64,000 bases of DNA, taken from Verrucomicrobiaceae bacterium (GTDB taxonomy: Bacteria; Verrucomicrobiota; Verrucomicrobiia; Verrucomicrobiales; Verrucomicrobiaceae). A program made the translations under genes and the position numbers. The notes beneath the pieces are model-generated. The model saw only the letters and a list, made by a program, of their open reading frames with translations. It did no database searches and was not told the DNA's origin. Below, piece after piece: positions 16,470 through 27,800 of the stretch. How positions within the stretch are numbered: position 1 is the first letter of the stretch; each line of letters opens with the position of its first letter. The DNA lies in assembly GCA_947466075.1 (NCBI GenBank), contig CANIBP010000019.1, positions 1 through 64,000 of the forward strand, given 5' to 3'.

Positions 16470-19253
16470 ATGAAACCAATCTTCTCCCTCCTCACCGCAT
16501 TGCTGCTCGCGCCGCTGGCCGCGCTGCACGCAGAGTCATCGCGCAATCTTTTGTGGGATGGTCAGTTCAACACTGGTCTTGGCAACGGTTTCTGGACGGT
16601 GTGCACGGGCAATCACGGGCCCAATCTCCGGCGTCTTTGGCGTGATGGTGTGGTGTTGCTGGAGCAGGACATTGGCTCGCGCGCTTACAGCTTGGATGAT
16701 GGTGCCTACACGCTGACGGCATGGGTGCGGCAGCGAGATGGTGAGGAGGCCAAGGCGAACGCGGCGCTCAGCATCACGAACTTGAACTACTATGGCGACA
16801 AGGAACACAACGAGTGGGTCGCGCGCTCGAAGGTGGTGTCGGGCGAGTGGCAACGGGTGGAGTTAAAGTTTGACGTGCGTCAGCCAGTGCGGCGCTTGTT
16901 TCATGTGGAGCTGCATGGCGAAGGCGCGGTCGAGGTGGATGCGGTGATGCTGGTGCCGGGCAGTGAACCGGCTACAGCGTATCGCGCAGCAGCGACGGTG
17001 GAATGCGGGTTCCAGATGGCGGAGGAGACGAATACTTTCGTCGATGGCGAGCCGCGCAGAGTGGATCTCGTGATCTCGAATGAGGGCGAACCCACCAAGG
17101 CCGAAGTGACTTGGCAGGTGTTCGATCATCGTGAGGAGAAGGTGCGCCGCGCCGCGCTGAAGGTCGATGCCTCGCATGGAGTGACTCGCGTGCCGCTGGT
17201 GCTCGATGATCTGCCGTGGGGTGGTTACCGGATGGCTTGTCGTGCGGAGGGATCGCCGGTCATCGGCGATGCCTTGTGCGCGATGCTGCCGCGCATCGAT
17301 CACACGCAGCGACCTTTCTGGGGCGCGGATGCGAACATCCAGCCTGCGACCTTTGGCTTCACGTATCGGCTGATGCAGCGGCTGGGCATGAACACGGTCA
17401 ACACACTGAGCTGCTCTGGCGATCAAGGGCGCTGGGGCTTGTGTAATCCGGCTCCGGGCGAGTATGTCTTCACCGATGAGGCGGTCGATGCGGCAGCGAA
17501 GGCGGGCATCGAGGTTGTTGGGTTCCTCGGTCTGAAACATCCGCCACAGTGGGTGGAAGACCGCGCCTTCAAGGCCGATGGCAAACGGCGCGTGCTCGTG
17601 GATGAGACGTTCTTTATTGCAGCATTCGACGATTACGTTGAGGCGTATGTGAAGCGGTTCGCGGGCCGTGTGCGCACTGTTTTGATCGAGGATGAGATCC
17701 ACAACTGGGAGTTCGACAGCGCTGACCACACAGCCCTCGCTCGCGTTTATCGCGCCGCCTTTCAGCGCGCGAAGGCCGTGGCGAAACAGCGCGGCGTGGA
17801 ATTGCGTGTGAGCTTGAACGCGACCGATCTCGCGTTTTGGGAGCAGTGGCTGAAGATCGTGCCAGCGGACGAGATCGATTTCCTCAGCGGCAACTACAAC
17901 CTGCGCCCGCAAGCCACCGCAGATCTGCTCAATCGCGTGCGCGAGCGCGGACTGAGCGTCCCAGAGTTTCGCACCATCGGCGTGGGCCAGCCAGGCACCA
18001 TGCGCGGAACCTCGCTGCCGCTGGATCGGCCCGATGGCGTGTCGAATCCGCCGGGATGGTTCGCGTGGATGGCGTTGCAACAATGGTGGATGGATCGCGC
18101 GTGGGATGCGCCGTCGCGCCAGCCGGAAGTGCACATGGGCTACTACGACTTCCGCACACTCGGGCAATCGGCCTACATACCCGTTGCTGGCAAATCAGGC
18201 ATCGAGTATGATAACAGCCCGACGCTCGGCATGTCTGCCATCGCGATGCTCAAGCATCGACTGCTCGGCATGAGTCCCCTGCGCGATACACAGGCTGCAT
18301 ATTCGTGCAACGGCAGCAGCACGGCGAGCAAGCGCGTCTTCGCCTATCCCTTCCGTTCGGCGAACGCTGCGACCATCGTGCTCGCCACAGCCGATGGCCA
18401 GGATCTCGGCAACACGTGGACACTCTCCGGCGTCGATCTCTCGGCGATGCAACCGAGCGACCTCTTCGCTCAGCCATTGAAACGCAAAGACGGCACCTTC
18501 ATCGCGCGCGAACTTCCGGTGTGCCTCAGCACCACACCCGACAAACTCAGCGCTGCACTCGAACAGCTTCGCCAACTCAAAGCCGAGCCCACCGCAGCCT
18601 CGCAACACTTCACACTCAATGTCGCGCCATGGACGCTGGAACTCGATGCCGACCGCGATGGCATCCTGCGGCTCTCACGCGAGACGAACGGCAAAAAGCA
18701 AATCATCCTCGAAGGCATCGCCTCACAACCCGCGCTGCCGAAGCCCAAGATCACCGTCAATCAGCGCACTGGGGCAGCCGAGGCTACCATCGAGTTTCTG
18801 CGCTATACTTTGCTCGTCATCAGCATGAGCCCCGACGGCTGCTCGCTCGATTGGCGCGAGCGCAACAATCTGCCGAAGCCCCTGACACGCACCATCCGCT
18901 TCCGCATCGCGCAAGACGGAGCAGGACGCGACATCTTCATCCAGGAAGGCAAAACAGTCCGTGCCGGTAAACTGCGCGAGGACTACGGCGCTTTGTTCCC
19001 CGCCGCCATGACACCCGAGCGCTCCCCCTTGCCCGAGGATGCGAGCGTCGTCAGCCTGCAAGACTTCGCCACCTTCGAACTCTCCGCCGCCACCGGCAAC
19101 GCAGACTTCAAACCGAAACAAAGCCTGCGCTGGACCACCCAAGACGGCCAAGCCTGGCTCCAACAACGCTACGATCTCGCTCCCTTCAATGGCGGCGGAT
19201 CGAAGAACGTGTCCGGCATTCATCTCGGCGTGACGGTGCGGTGCTGCCAATGA
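16470..19253 (+). CDS. Secreted glycoside-hydrolase-like protein (TIM-barrel, clan GH-A-like)
   Basis: Signal peptide; FTYRLMQRLGMNTVNTLSCSGDQGRW...; beta-sandwich-like N-terminus. Confidence 0.65.
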   Translation: MKPIFSLLTALLLAPLAALHAESSRNLLWDGQFNTGLGNGFWTVCTGNHGPNLRRLWRDGVVLLEQDIGSRAYSLDDGAYTLTAWVRQRDGEEAKANAALSITNLNYYGDKEHNEWVARSKVVSGEWQRVELKFDVRQPVRRLFHVELHGEGAVEVDAVMLVPGSEPATAYRAAATVECGFQMAEETNTFVDGEPRRVDLVISNEGEPTKAEVTWQVFDHREEKVRRAALKVDASHGVTRVPLVLDDLPWGGYRMACRAEGSPVIGDALCAMLPRIDHTQRPFWGADANIQPATFGFTYRLMQRLGMNTVNTLSCSGDQGRWGLCNPAPGEYVFTDEAVDAAAKAGIEVVGFLGLKHPPQWVEDRAFKADGKRRVLVDETFFIAAFDDYVEAYVKRFAGRVRTVLIEDEIHNWEFDSADHTALARVYRAAFQRAKAVAKQRGVELRVSLNATDLAFWEQWLKIVPADEIDFLSGNYNLRPQATADLLNRVRERGLSVPEFRTIGVGQPGTMRGTSLPLDRPDGVSNPPGWFAWMALQQWWMDRAWDAPSRQPEVHMGYYDFRTLGQSAYIPVAGKSGIEYDNSPTLGMSAIAMLKHRLLGMSPLRDTQAAYSCNGSSTASKRVFAYPFRSANAATIVLATADGQDLGNTWTLSGVDLSAMQPSDLFAQPLKRKDGTFIARELPVCLSTTPDKLSAALEQLRQLKAEPTAASQHFTLNVAPWTLELDADRDGILRLSRETNGKKQIILEGIASQPALPKPKITVNQRTGAAEATIEFLRYTLLVISMSPDGCSLDWRERNNLPKPLTRTIRFRIAQDGAGRDIFIQEGKTVRAGKLREDYGALFPAAMTPERSPLPEDASVVSLQDFATFELSAATGNADFKPKQSLRWTTQDGQAWLQQRYDLAPFNGGGSKNVSGIHLGVTVRCCQ

Positions 19254-19292
19254 CTGGAACTGGCGAATCAAATAAAGAAGAAACGAATAACC

Positions 19293-21572
19293 ATGAAACA
19301 CATCCTCGCTACCCTCCTGCTCGCGCCTTTGGTCGCGCTGCACGCTGCAGATGACCTTCCTGAGCCGCCGGTGAGTTGGAAATACCCGCCGGAGATGCCG
19401 GGGGCGAGCGTGGAGGTTTATCGGGAGGTGAACGGTGTGAAGCTCAATGCCTACATCTTCACGCCGCCGGGTCATCGGTCCTCGGATCATCGTCCCGCAG
19501 TGTTGTTTTTCTTTGGCGGCGGATGGAAAGGCGGATCGCCGGGGCAATTCCTGCCGCAGTCGCTTTACCTCGCGCAGCGCGGCATGGTCGCCATCCCGTG
19601 CGACTACCGGGTGCTGAGCCGCCACGGGGTCATCCCGCAGGATTGTCTGCGCGATGCGAAGGCGGCAATTCGTTGGGCTCGTGCCAATGCCGCGCGTCTC
19701 GGCATCGACCCCGACCGCATCGTGGCCGGAGGTGAATCCGCTGGCGGTCATCTCGCTGCGGCGGTGGCGATGGTGCCGGGTTTCGAGGACGGAGATCACA
19801 CGGAGGTCAGCTCCATGCCGAACGCTCTCGCGTTGTTTAATCCAGCCGTTGTGCTATCTCCGGTGGAAGGTCATCCCGGGCTGCTTTCAGATGAAAAAAT
19901 CGCCGACATCAGTGCCCGCACCGATGGCCGTCCGCAGGAGATATCTCCCTATCATTTCGTCCGTGCTGGATTGCCTCCGAGCATTCTCTTCCACGGCACG
20001 AAAGATGAGGCAGTGCCATTCCCCACGGTGGAACTCTTTGCCAAAGCCATGACTGCCGCAGGCAATCGCTGCGAACTGAAAGCCTACGAAGGCCAGCCGC
20101 ATGGCTTCTTCAATCCTGGGCGCGGCAAAGGCGAGCCGCGCGAGGAAGCCACTCGATGCTTCCACCGCACCATTCGCGAGTTGGACACCTTCTTCGGGTC
20201 GCTGGGCTATCTCAATCCATCGGACCAGCCGCCAACACTGGTCGCCAAAAAGCTGTCCGATTTCCAGCCACTCGTCCGCACCGAGACCTGGACCGAGAAA
20301 TGGCCGGATGCTTCCGGCAAATCTGAAACGCGTAATGTTACCGCAGAAGTGTGGACACAGGCCATGCAAGCGACGCTCGACGCCCAAGGAACGCTGCACA
20401 TTCCCGCGCGAGCGCAGCCTTATTACTTGGATGGCCCGCTCGTCTTGAAATCCGGTCAAAAACTCAGTGCCGATCCGACTACCGAGATTCGCCTCAAGCC
20501 TGACAGCAACACCTGCATGGTGCGCAACGAGCATGTCGTCACCTTGAACACCAAGCCCGTGCCCGCCGATCTGCCGCTCGATACGGACATCACCGTCGAA
20601 GGCGGAATCTGGACCACGCTCGCCACCGCTGTAGCCAATCACGGCAACGAGCGCGGACAATCCTCGAAGGAGAATCCTGCTTTCGGCACGCACGGCGTCA
20701 TCCTGCTGCAAAACGTCCGCCGCGTCTCGGTGAAGAACCTCACCGTGCGGCAGAGCAGGCCCTTCGGCGTGCATTTGGTGAACGCCCATGAGTTCACAGT
20801 CGAGAACATCACCCTCCAGGAGCACCGTCGCGACGGCGTGCATGTGAACGGACCCGCCAGTGACGGCGTGATTCGCGGCGTGCGTGGCGATTCCCACGAT
20901 GACTATGTAGCGCTGAATGCCTGGGATTGGAAAAACTACGCGCCCAGCTACGGCCCCATCGAGCGCATCACGGTCGAGGATGTGACCGGTTGGCCCGAGG
21001 ACTATCACGAAGGGAACATCGCCATCCGCATCCTGCCGGGCGTGAAACGTTTTGATGATGGCAGCACGCTCGATTGCCCCATCCGCGACATCACCCTGCG
21101 GCGCATCACCGATATCCGGCATTTCAAAATCTACGACCAGCCGAACTTCGAACTCGGCCGCGACAACGACTTCAGCATCGGAGTGGGGACAGTGAAAAGC
21201 CTCCGCCTCGAAGACCTCACCTTCAATCGCCCCGGTCAGATCGAACTCCACGCGAACACCGACGGACTTTCGATTCACAACGTCCGCGTGAATCATCCCA
21301 TCACTCCCGATTGGCATCTCCTCGCCATCGGCCCGCTGTCGCAGACCTACAAGCGCGGTAAGTCCGAAGACTCCACGAAATGGTTCGAGATCTTCTCACC
21401 TGACCTCGACTGCACCGTGCGCAACGTCAGCATCTCCGGCGTCCGCATCCGTGACTCGCACGCCGATTTACCCATCGAGAAAGTCGTCAAAGTCATCGAG
21501 CAAAAGCCCAACCCCGACTACCCGAAGACCACACCGAAAGGCGGCACCGGCAAGGGCATCTGGATTCGGTGA
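19293..21572 (+). CDS. Alpha/beta-hydrolase (esterase) fused to right-handed beta-helix (GH28/pectate-lyase-like)
   Basis: FFFGGGWKGG and GGESAGGHLA followed by VRRVSVKNLTVRQSRPFGVHLVNAHEFTVENITL. Confidence 0.8.
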   Translation: MKHILATLLLAPLVALHAADDLPEPPVSWKYPPEMPGASVEVYREVNGVKLNAYIFTPPGHRSSDHRPAVLFFFGGGWKGGSPGQFLPQSLYLAQRGMVAIPCDYRVLSRHGVIPQDCLRDAKAAIRWARANAARLGIDPDRIVAGGESAGGHLAAAVAMVPGFEDGDHTEVSSMPNALALFNPAVVLSPVEGHPGLLSDEKIADISARTDGRPQEISPYHFVRAGLPPSILFHGTKDEAVPFPTVELFAKAMTAAGNRCELKAYEGQPHGFFNPGRGKGEPREEATRCFHRTIRELDTFFGSLGYLNPSDQPPTLVAKKLSDFQPLVRTETWTEKWPDASGKSETRNVTAEVWTQAMQATLDAQGTLHIPARAQPYYLDGPLVLKSGQKLSADPTTEIRLKPDSNTCMVRNEHVVTLNTKPVPADLPLDTDITVEGGIWTTLATAVANHGNERGQSSKENPAFGTHGVILLQNVRRVSVKNLTVRQSRPFGVHLVNAHEFTVENITLQEHRRDGVHVNGPASDGVIRGVRGDSHDDYVALNAWDWKNYAPSYGPIERITVEDVTGWPEDYHEGNIAIRILPGVKRFDDGSTLDCPIRDITLRRITDIRHFKIYDQPNFELGRDNDFSIGVGTVKSLRLEDLTFNRPGQIELHANTDGLSIHNVRVNHPITPDWHLLAIGPLSQTYKRGKSEDSTKWFEIFSPDLDCTVRNVSISGVRIRDSHADLPIEKVVKVIEQKPNPDYPKTTPKGGTGKGIWIR

Positions 21573-21608
21573 TGAATCTCCTTCACCGCACGACCGTAGT
21601 CCATTTCC

Positions 21609-22895
21609 ATGACTAATCCTCCTCCAACCCAAGCACGCCGCGCCGTGCTCTTCTTCGCCGTCACTTTGGCGATCATCACTTATGTGGATCGCGTCTGCAT
21701 TTCACAGGCGGATCCGACGATGCAGGAGGAGCTGGGATTGACGAAAATCCAGATGGGCTATGCGTTCACCGCGTTTGGTTGGGCTTATGCGTTGTTTGAA
21801 ATCCCTGGTGGCTGGCTCGGGGACCGCATCGGGCCGCGTAAGGTGCTGATGCGGGTGGTGGGCATGTGGTCCATCTTCACAGTGGCGACGGGTTGGGCGT
21901 GGAATCTCTGGTCGCTGGTGGTTAGCCGGTTTTTCTTTGGCATGGGCGAGGCGGGTTGTTTTCCGAATATCACGAAGGCTTTTACCAATTGGTTTCCGGC
22001 TGCCGAGCGTGTCAAAGCACAGGGCATCTTGTGGCTGAGCGCTCGTTGGGGTGGTGCCTTCACGCCGCTCATTGTCGGCTGGATGCTGGCGAGCGGTGGT
22101 GAGGGCAAGTTCGGGCTCGGCCTGCATTACCGGTGGGTGTTTCTGATCTTCGGTCTGCTGGGCGTGGTGTGGGCGCTGATGTTCTACCGCTGGTTCCGCG
22201 ATTATCCGAAGGATCATCCCAGCGTCAGTGCCGCCGAGCTGGCTGTCATCGGGGAAACGCAGCACGGCGGTGACCATTCCATGCCGTGGGGCAAGCTGCT
22301 GGCCTCCCGCACGGTCTGGATGCTGTGGGCGCAGTATTTCTTCATGTCCTACGCCTGGTATTTTTACATCACCTGGTTCCCCACTTACCTGAAGGAGCAG
22401 TTCACCGGCATGGGCGACATGCAGCGAGCCTTGCTGGCCTGTGTGCCGCTGTTTTTCGGCGGCATCGGCTCCATCCTCGCGGGTCTGCTTTCGGCGAGAT
22501 TGGATGTGTGGCTCGGCAGCATCGCCCGCACGCGCCGGTGGCTGGGAGTGCTCGGCATGGGTGCTGCGGGTCTCATGCTGCTCATCTCGATGCAACTCCA
22601 CACACCGGTGGCCTCCGTGCTCGCCATTGGTCTCGCGGCTTTGTGCAGCGATCTCGCCATGCCCGGTGCCTGGGGCGCGTGCATGGACGTCGGAGGACGC
22701 CACACTGGCGCTCTCTCCGGCAGCATGAACATGATGGGCCAAGTCGGCGGAGCCATCGCACCGATGGCCGTGCCCCTCGTGCTCGCCGCCACAAACAACA
22801 ACTGGACCATCAACATGGGCCTCTTCGCCGTCAGCTATTTCCTCGGAGCGATCTGCTGGGCCTTCATCAACTCCGACGAACGTCTGCACGAATAA
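21609..22895 (+). CDS. MFS transporter, ACS (sugar acid) family
   Basis: YVDRVCISQADPTMQEELGLTKIQMGYAFTAFGWAYALFEIPGGWLGDRIGPRKVL. Confidence 0.88.
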   Translation: MTNPPPTQARRAVLFFAVTLAIITYVDRVCISQADPTMQEELGLTKIQMGYAFTAFGWAYALFEIPGGWLGDRIGPRKVLMRVVGMWSIFTVATGWAWNLWSLVVSRFFFGMGEAGCFPNITKAFTNWFPAAERVKAQGILWLSARWGGAFTPLIVGWMLASGGEGKFGLGLHYRWVFLIFGLLGVVWALMFYRWFRDYPKDHPSVSAAELAVIGETQHGGDHSMPWGKLLASRTVWMLWAQYFFMSYAWYFYITWFPTYLKEQFTGMGDMQRALLACVPLFFGGIGSILAGLLSARLDVWLGSIARTRRWLGVLGMGAAGLMLLISMQLHTPVASVLAIGLAALCSDLAMPGAWGACMDVGGRHTGALSGSMNMMGQVGGAIAPMAVPLVLAATNNNWTINMGLFAVSYFLGAICWAFINSDERLHE

Positions 22896-22930
22896 CCCAA
22901 CACTTCATCATTCCAGCACTCCACCAATCC

Positions 22931-24034
22931 ATGAAGAACCTCATCCTCACCCTATTATCCGTCGGCCTTATCTCCGCTCATGCTGATGTCACCAAAGACA
23001 ACTTTGGCACCACGCGCGATGGCGAATCCGTCGAGCGTTACACCTTGAAGAACAAGCATGGCCTTGTCGCGAAGGTCATCACCCTGGGCGGCATCATCAA
23101 CGAACTGCATGTGCCGGACCGCGCGGGAAAGCTCGCCGACATCGCGCTCGGATTCGATACGGTGGCCGAATACGAGGAGCACAACGGCGGCGTGTATTTC
23201 GGCTGCATCACCGGGCGCGTGGCCAATCGTATCGCTGGCGGTAAGTTCGACCTCGACGGCAAGTCCTACACGCTGGACCTGCATCCGAAGACCACCTTTC
23301 ACCTGCATGGTGGCTTGAAGGGTTTCAGCAAGGTCATTTGGAAAGCAGAAATCGTCACCGACCCACGCGGACCCGCTTTGCGCCTGACTTACCTCAGCAA
23401 GAACGGCGACCAGGGATTCCCCGGCAATCTCAACACCAGCGTGACCTATGTGCTCACCGAGGAGGATGCGCTTGTCATCGAGTATGAGGCCACGACTGAC
23501 AAAGCCACGCCTATCAACCTCACCAATCACACTTACTTCAATCTCGCCGGTGCTGGCAGCGGCACCGTGCTCAACCATCGGCTCACTTTGCAGTCGCAGC
23601 GCTATCTCGAAACCGATGCCGACCTCTTGCCCACGGGGAAGCTGCTGCCCGTCGCGGGCACGGCGTTTGATTTCACCAAGAGCGAAGTCATTGGCAGCCG
23701 TCTCGCTGAAATCTCCATCGGCGGCTACGACCATGCCTTCGTTCTCGCCGACAAGCCGCAAACCAAGCCCGCCCTCGCCGCCGAAGTGTATGAGCCCAAG
23801 AGCGGCCGCATGATGCGAATCCTCACCGACCAACCCGGCATCCAACTCTACACCGCCACCTACACCGCGCCGCTCAAGGGCAAAAACGGCATGGGCTATG
23901 ACCGCTTCCACGGCCTCTGTCTGGAGACGCAGCATCATCCCGATTCCGTTCATCACGCCGAGTTCCCCACGACCATCCTCCGCCCCGGAGAGGCTTATCG
24001 CACCACGACCATTCACCAGTTCACCACGCGGTGA
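22931..24034 (+). CDS. galM: Aldose 1-epimerase with signal peptide
   Basis: VITLGGIINELHVPDRAGKLADIALGFDT...GCITGRVANRIAGGKF...LHGGLKGF. Confidence 0.9.
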   Translation: MKNLILTLLSVGLISAHADVTKDNFGTTRDGESVERYTLKNKHGLVAKVITLGGIINELHVPDRAGKLADIALGFDTVAEYEEHNGGVYFGCITGRVANRIAGGKFDLDGKSYTLDLHPKTTFHLHGGLKGFSKVIWKAEIVTDPRGPALRLTYLSKNGDQGFPGNLNTSVTYVLTEEDALVIEYEATTDKATPINLTNHTYFNLAGAGSGTVLNHRLTLQSQRYLETDADLLPTGKLLPVAGTAFDFTKSEVIGSRLAEISIGGYDHAFVLADKPQTKPALAAEVYEPKSGRMMRILTDQPGIQLYTATYTAPLKGKNGMGYDRFHGLCLETQHHPDSVHHAEFPTTILRPGEAYRTTTIHQFTTR

Positions 24035-24158
24035 TCATTGCGGTTTGTGAAACGGCATTGGCGTCAATGAGTCGGAACATCCGTGGCCCAGCACAGCGTC
24101 CCTATCATTCTCGAGATCGACCGATGATTTTACGTTCTGGATTGAAAGAGCTCTGACA

Positions 24159-24182
24159 GTATACCGTATTGAAACGGTATAC
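24159..24182. promoter_or_regulatory. Putative autoregulatory operator GTATACCGT-ATTGAA-ACGGTATAC
   Basis: Perfect 9-bp inverted repeat immediately before the GntR ATG at 24186. Confidence 0.7.
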
Positions 24183-24185
24183 CGC

Positions 24186-24845
24186 ATGAGCTTAACACCA
24201 CCTACAACCACCCGATCCGACATCACTGTCTCTCGCCTCAGGCAGGAAATCCTCGATGGTGAAATACATCCAGGTCATCTCCTTGCTGAGTCTGCTGTTG
24301 CGCAACGGCTTGGCGTCAGTCGCGTGCCGGTGCGGGAGGCATTGTTCACGCTGGAGCGGGAGGGGTTGGTGGAGTTCAGCGACACGGGTCGGGCTTATGT
24401 CAAAGACCTGACGCCGCATGATTTTGAAGAGCTGTATGTGCTGCGTCTCGCGCTGGAACCCGTGGCGGCGCGATTGGCTGCGTCAGCCTTGCGCGGAGAC
24501 TGCTCGCGTCTCGAGAAGAATATCAAGGCTACCAGCAAAGCCACCACGTTGCTTCAAGTCACGCATTTGGATCTCGATTTCCACGAGATCATTCTGGAGG
24601 TATCGGGGAATGCACGACTGCTCAAGCTCTGGCATTCGCTGCGCAGTGAGTTGGAGCTTTGGCTGGGGCGGCTGCATCGCTCAAAGCAACTTCAGACGCG
24701 CGGCACGCGTGCAGAGACGGTGAGCAGTCACCAAGGTGTCGTGGAGGCTTTCAAAACCAAGTCCCCCACCGAGTGCGAACGGCTCATGCGCCAACACATC
24801 CTGAGCTGGCGCGAGTGGCTCCCGGTGCTGCCGGAGAACGAATGA
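24186..24845 (+). CDS. GntR-family transcriptional regulator (FCD domain)
   Basis: AVAQRLGVSRVPVREALFTLEREGLVEF and an FCD-like C-terminus. Confidence 0.9.
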   Translation: MSLTPPTTTRSDITVSRLRQEILDGEIHPGHLLAESAVAQRLGVSRVPVREALFTLEREGLVEFSDTGRAYVKDLTPHDFEELYVLRLALEPVAARLAASALRGDCSRLEKNIKATSKATTLLQVTHLDLDFHEIILEVSGNARLLKLWHSLRSELELWLGRLHRSKQLQTRGTRAETVSSHQGVVEAFKTKSPTECERLMRQHILSWREWLPVLPENE

Positions 24846-24884
24846 TTTTGCCTGCGCCACCAACGTCCACTCACCGCTCCAACC

Positions 24885-27800
24885 ATGAGTCCGCTGATCC
24901 GATTCCTCATCCCCTCTTCAGTCGTGTGCCTCGCGCTCACGGCTGCTGCTGCCGATGATGCGGCTGACCGGGCGAAGGCTTATGCGGAGCGGATACACCC
25001 GTTGCTGGTGAAGACCTGCGGGAAATGCCACGGCAAGGAGCCCAAGGACAATGATCTCGACCTCACGAGCCTTGTCATCGCTGAGGCGCTTCTCGCGCAG
25101 CCGAAGGTGCTGGAGGACATTGCTGAGCGGTTGAATGAGGGTGACATGCCGCCAAAGAAGGCTGCGCAGCCGAGTTTGGCTGAACGAGATCAGTTGCTTG
25201 GCTGGATCGGAGCAGCGGTGGATAAGGTGGCGGCAGCACACGCGGGTGACCCTGGGCCGGTGACGCTGCGCCGGCTGACCAATGCGGAGTATGACCATGC
25301 GGTGCGTGATCTCACGGGCGTGGACATGCAGCCGACGCGGGCTGGTGAGTTTGCGCCCGATAGTGTGGGCGGCGAAGGGTTCGCGAACGTGGGTGAGGCC
25401 ATGCCGATGACTCCAGGTTTGGTGGAGCGCTATCATCAGGCCGCGCGCTATGTCGCGGCGCGGGCGGTGTTGTTGCCCACGGGCTTTCGATTTTCGTCTT
25501 CTCCAGATGGTCCTGATTGGACGACAGAGGCTGAGAAGGCACTGCGCAGTTTTCACTCGCGCTACGCCGGGGCCAATGGGGAGCCGCCGCTCGCTGCGCA
25601 TCTCGCGGCGACGTTGAAACATCGCGACCGGCTCACTCGCGGCGGTGCCTCCGCCATCGCGGAAGTCGCGGCGGAGGAGAAACTCAACGCGACTTACCTA
25701 GCCGCGCTCTGGGCCGGACTCAGCGGCAAGCGAGACGCATCTTTGCCAGTAGCGGAACTCGATGCGCAAACGAAGCAATGGGAGAAGAAGGCAGCCCAAG
25801 TGGAAGCCGAGAGGAAACAGCGCCAGTCGGCTCTCGACTCGGCGCGTCAGAAAATCGAGTCGCGCTGGGCTGCGTCGAAACGAGTGCTCGTGGAGTCGAA
25901 GGTTGCGGAAGGGGGCTCGGTCCCCTTCGAGCACAAGGTGTCGGTTCGGCGCGGCGAGCTGCTGCTCCTGACCGTGCTGCCCAACCAAAGCCACGGAGCC
26001 GACAGCACGCTCATCGAATGGACGATCCGCGAAACGACCGGCGATCAGCGAAGCTGGAGCGTCGCCGATGTGATTCCCGATCTGTTGAAGGGCAACCCCA
26101 GGCTGGACAAGCACGGGGCCAGTTGGAGCTTCCTGGAGACGACATCCTCCCCGGTGTTCCTCGCCGAACCGCGCGACAGCAACGGAGGGCGGTCCGAGGT
26201 GAAATCGTGGAGCCTCGGCTCCGAGCCCTCGATCTTCGTGAACACCGCCGCCGAGCCCTTGCAGGTCTGGACGAAGTTGCCCGCACGATCGGTCTTCGTG
26301 CATCCGGGGCCCAAGCGCCCCGTGGCGGTCGCCTGGACAAGCCCGATCGATGCCGAACTTGTGGTCTCAGGCCGTGTCGCCGATGCCCATCCCTCCGGAG
26401 GCGACGGCGTTTCATTCGAACTCTCGCACGTCGCGGCATCGGAGCTGGGCCAAGCGCTGGGTGTGAAGCCTGCCCCCCTGCCAGCTGTCGGCCTCCCGCC
26501 GGACATCATGGGCTTGGTCCGGGAAAAATGGCGCGCGGCCACGACCGATCCCGCACCCGTGCTCGCCGCGATCAAGGCCATGCGGGACAAGTTGTTCTGG
26601 AGCAACTACCGCCGGCATAATGTGCTGGCGGTCGGCAACGGCGTCCCTGCCTGGGTGGACATGCTCCGCGTGGTCGCCCGTGAGCAGGTCCAGGGTGCGG
26701 CCCGCGAACCGATCTTCCGGCTGGTCGCGCGGCAGGTGGCCCCTGCGATGCCGGGCACCTTCGTGGTTTGGGACCGTCTACGGTTGGAGAGCGGCGACGG
26801 GCCCACACTGGTGTTGGCGGAACACGCGGAACTGCGGGAAGCCGTCGAGGCGGCGTGCGGACTCCGGTTTGGCCTTCATCCGCAAGGCCGGCCCGTGCCA
26901 CCGGCCGCCCTGGTCACGGAGGCAGGTTCAGAGGTCCGCATCGACCTGCGGAAGCTGCCAGCGCCGCTCTTGAAGTCGCTCACGCTGCCGCGGTTTATCC
27001 GCGCCGATGTGAGCCTCGATGCCGGCAGCCCGGAGACGGCCACGGTCCAGGCTTTACTGCTCGCTGAGCCGGACCTCATGGACGCCAAGCAGACACGAGA
27101 AGGGCGGATCAACCCCACTTCATGGCGGTCCGGAGACCCACTCATCGCGGACGAGCCCGAGCCGCGGGTCGCGCAGATTGTGCATCCGCGCGTCGCCGCC
27201 GAGCGGGCCCAGCCGGCGGCGGAGTTTCGCGCCCTGTTTCCACCGGCGGTGCTCTTTGAGCCGATCATCCCGCGGGACGCCCAAGGAAGCCTTTTCATGT
27301 TCCACCGCGAGGACGAGCCGCTGCGCCGACTCCTGCTCGATGAGACAGGCCGGGCGGAGCTGGAACGTCTCTGGAGCGAACTGCATTTCCTGCGCGAGGA
27401 TGCGCCCGCCAACACGCTCATGTATGCGGAACTACTGAAGTTGTATTCCCAGAAAGGCCAGGCCCAGATGCACTTCTTCATCCAAACTTTTGAAGAACGC
27501 TTGAAACGGGATGATGCGGCACTCCTCGCCGATCAGGCCGCCGCCGAACCGAAGCACCTCGATGCGCTGCTCACTTTCGCCGCCCGGGCCTGGCGTCGGT
27601 CCCTCGGTGCCGATGAACGCGAAAACATTCTCGCTTCCTACCGCAGTGATCGTGCCGAGGGCATCAAGCACGATCCGGCCCTTCGCGCCGCTCTCGCCCG
27701 CGTGCTGTCATCGCCGTGGTTCCTTTACCGCGTGGAGCAGCCAGCGGACGGACCGCGCTGGCAGCCGGTGACAGGTGATGAGTTGGCCACGCGGCTGAGC

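Noticed and set aside
24297-24306. Third GTTGCGCAAC palindrome as part of the mobile-element boundary set
   Set aside because: Lies in the conserved AVAQRLGVS coding motif of the GntR gene; likely coincidental and it weakens the specificity of the boundary claim.
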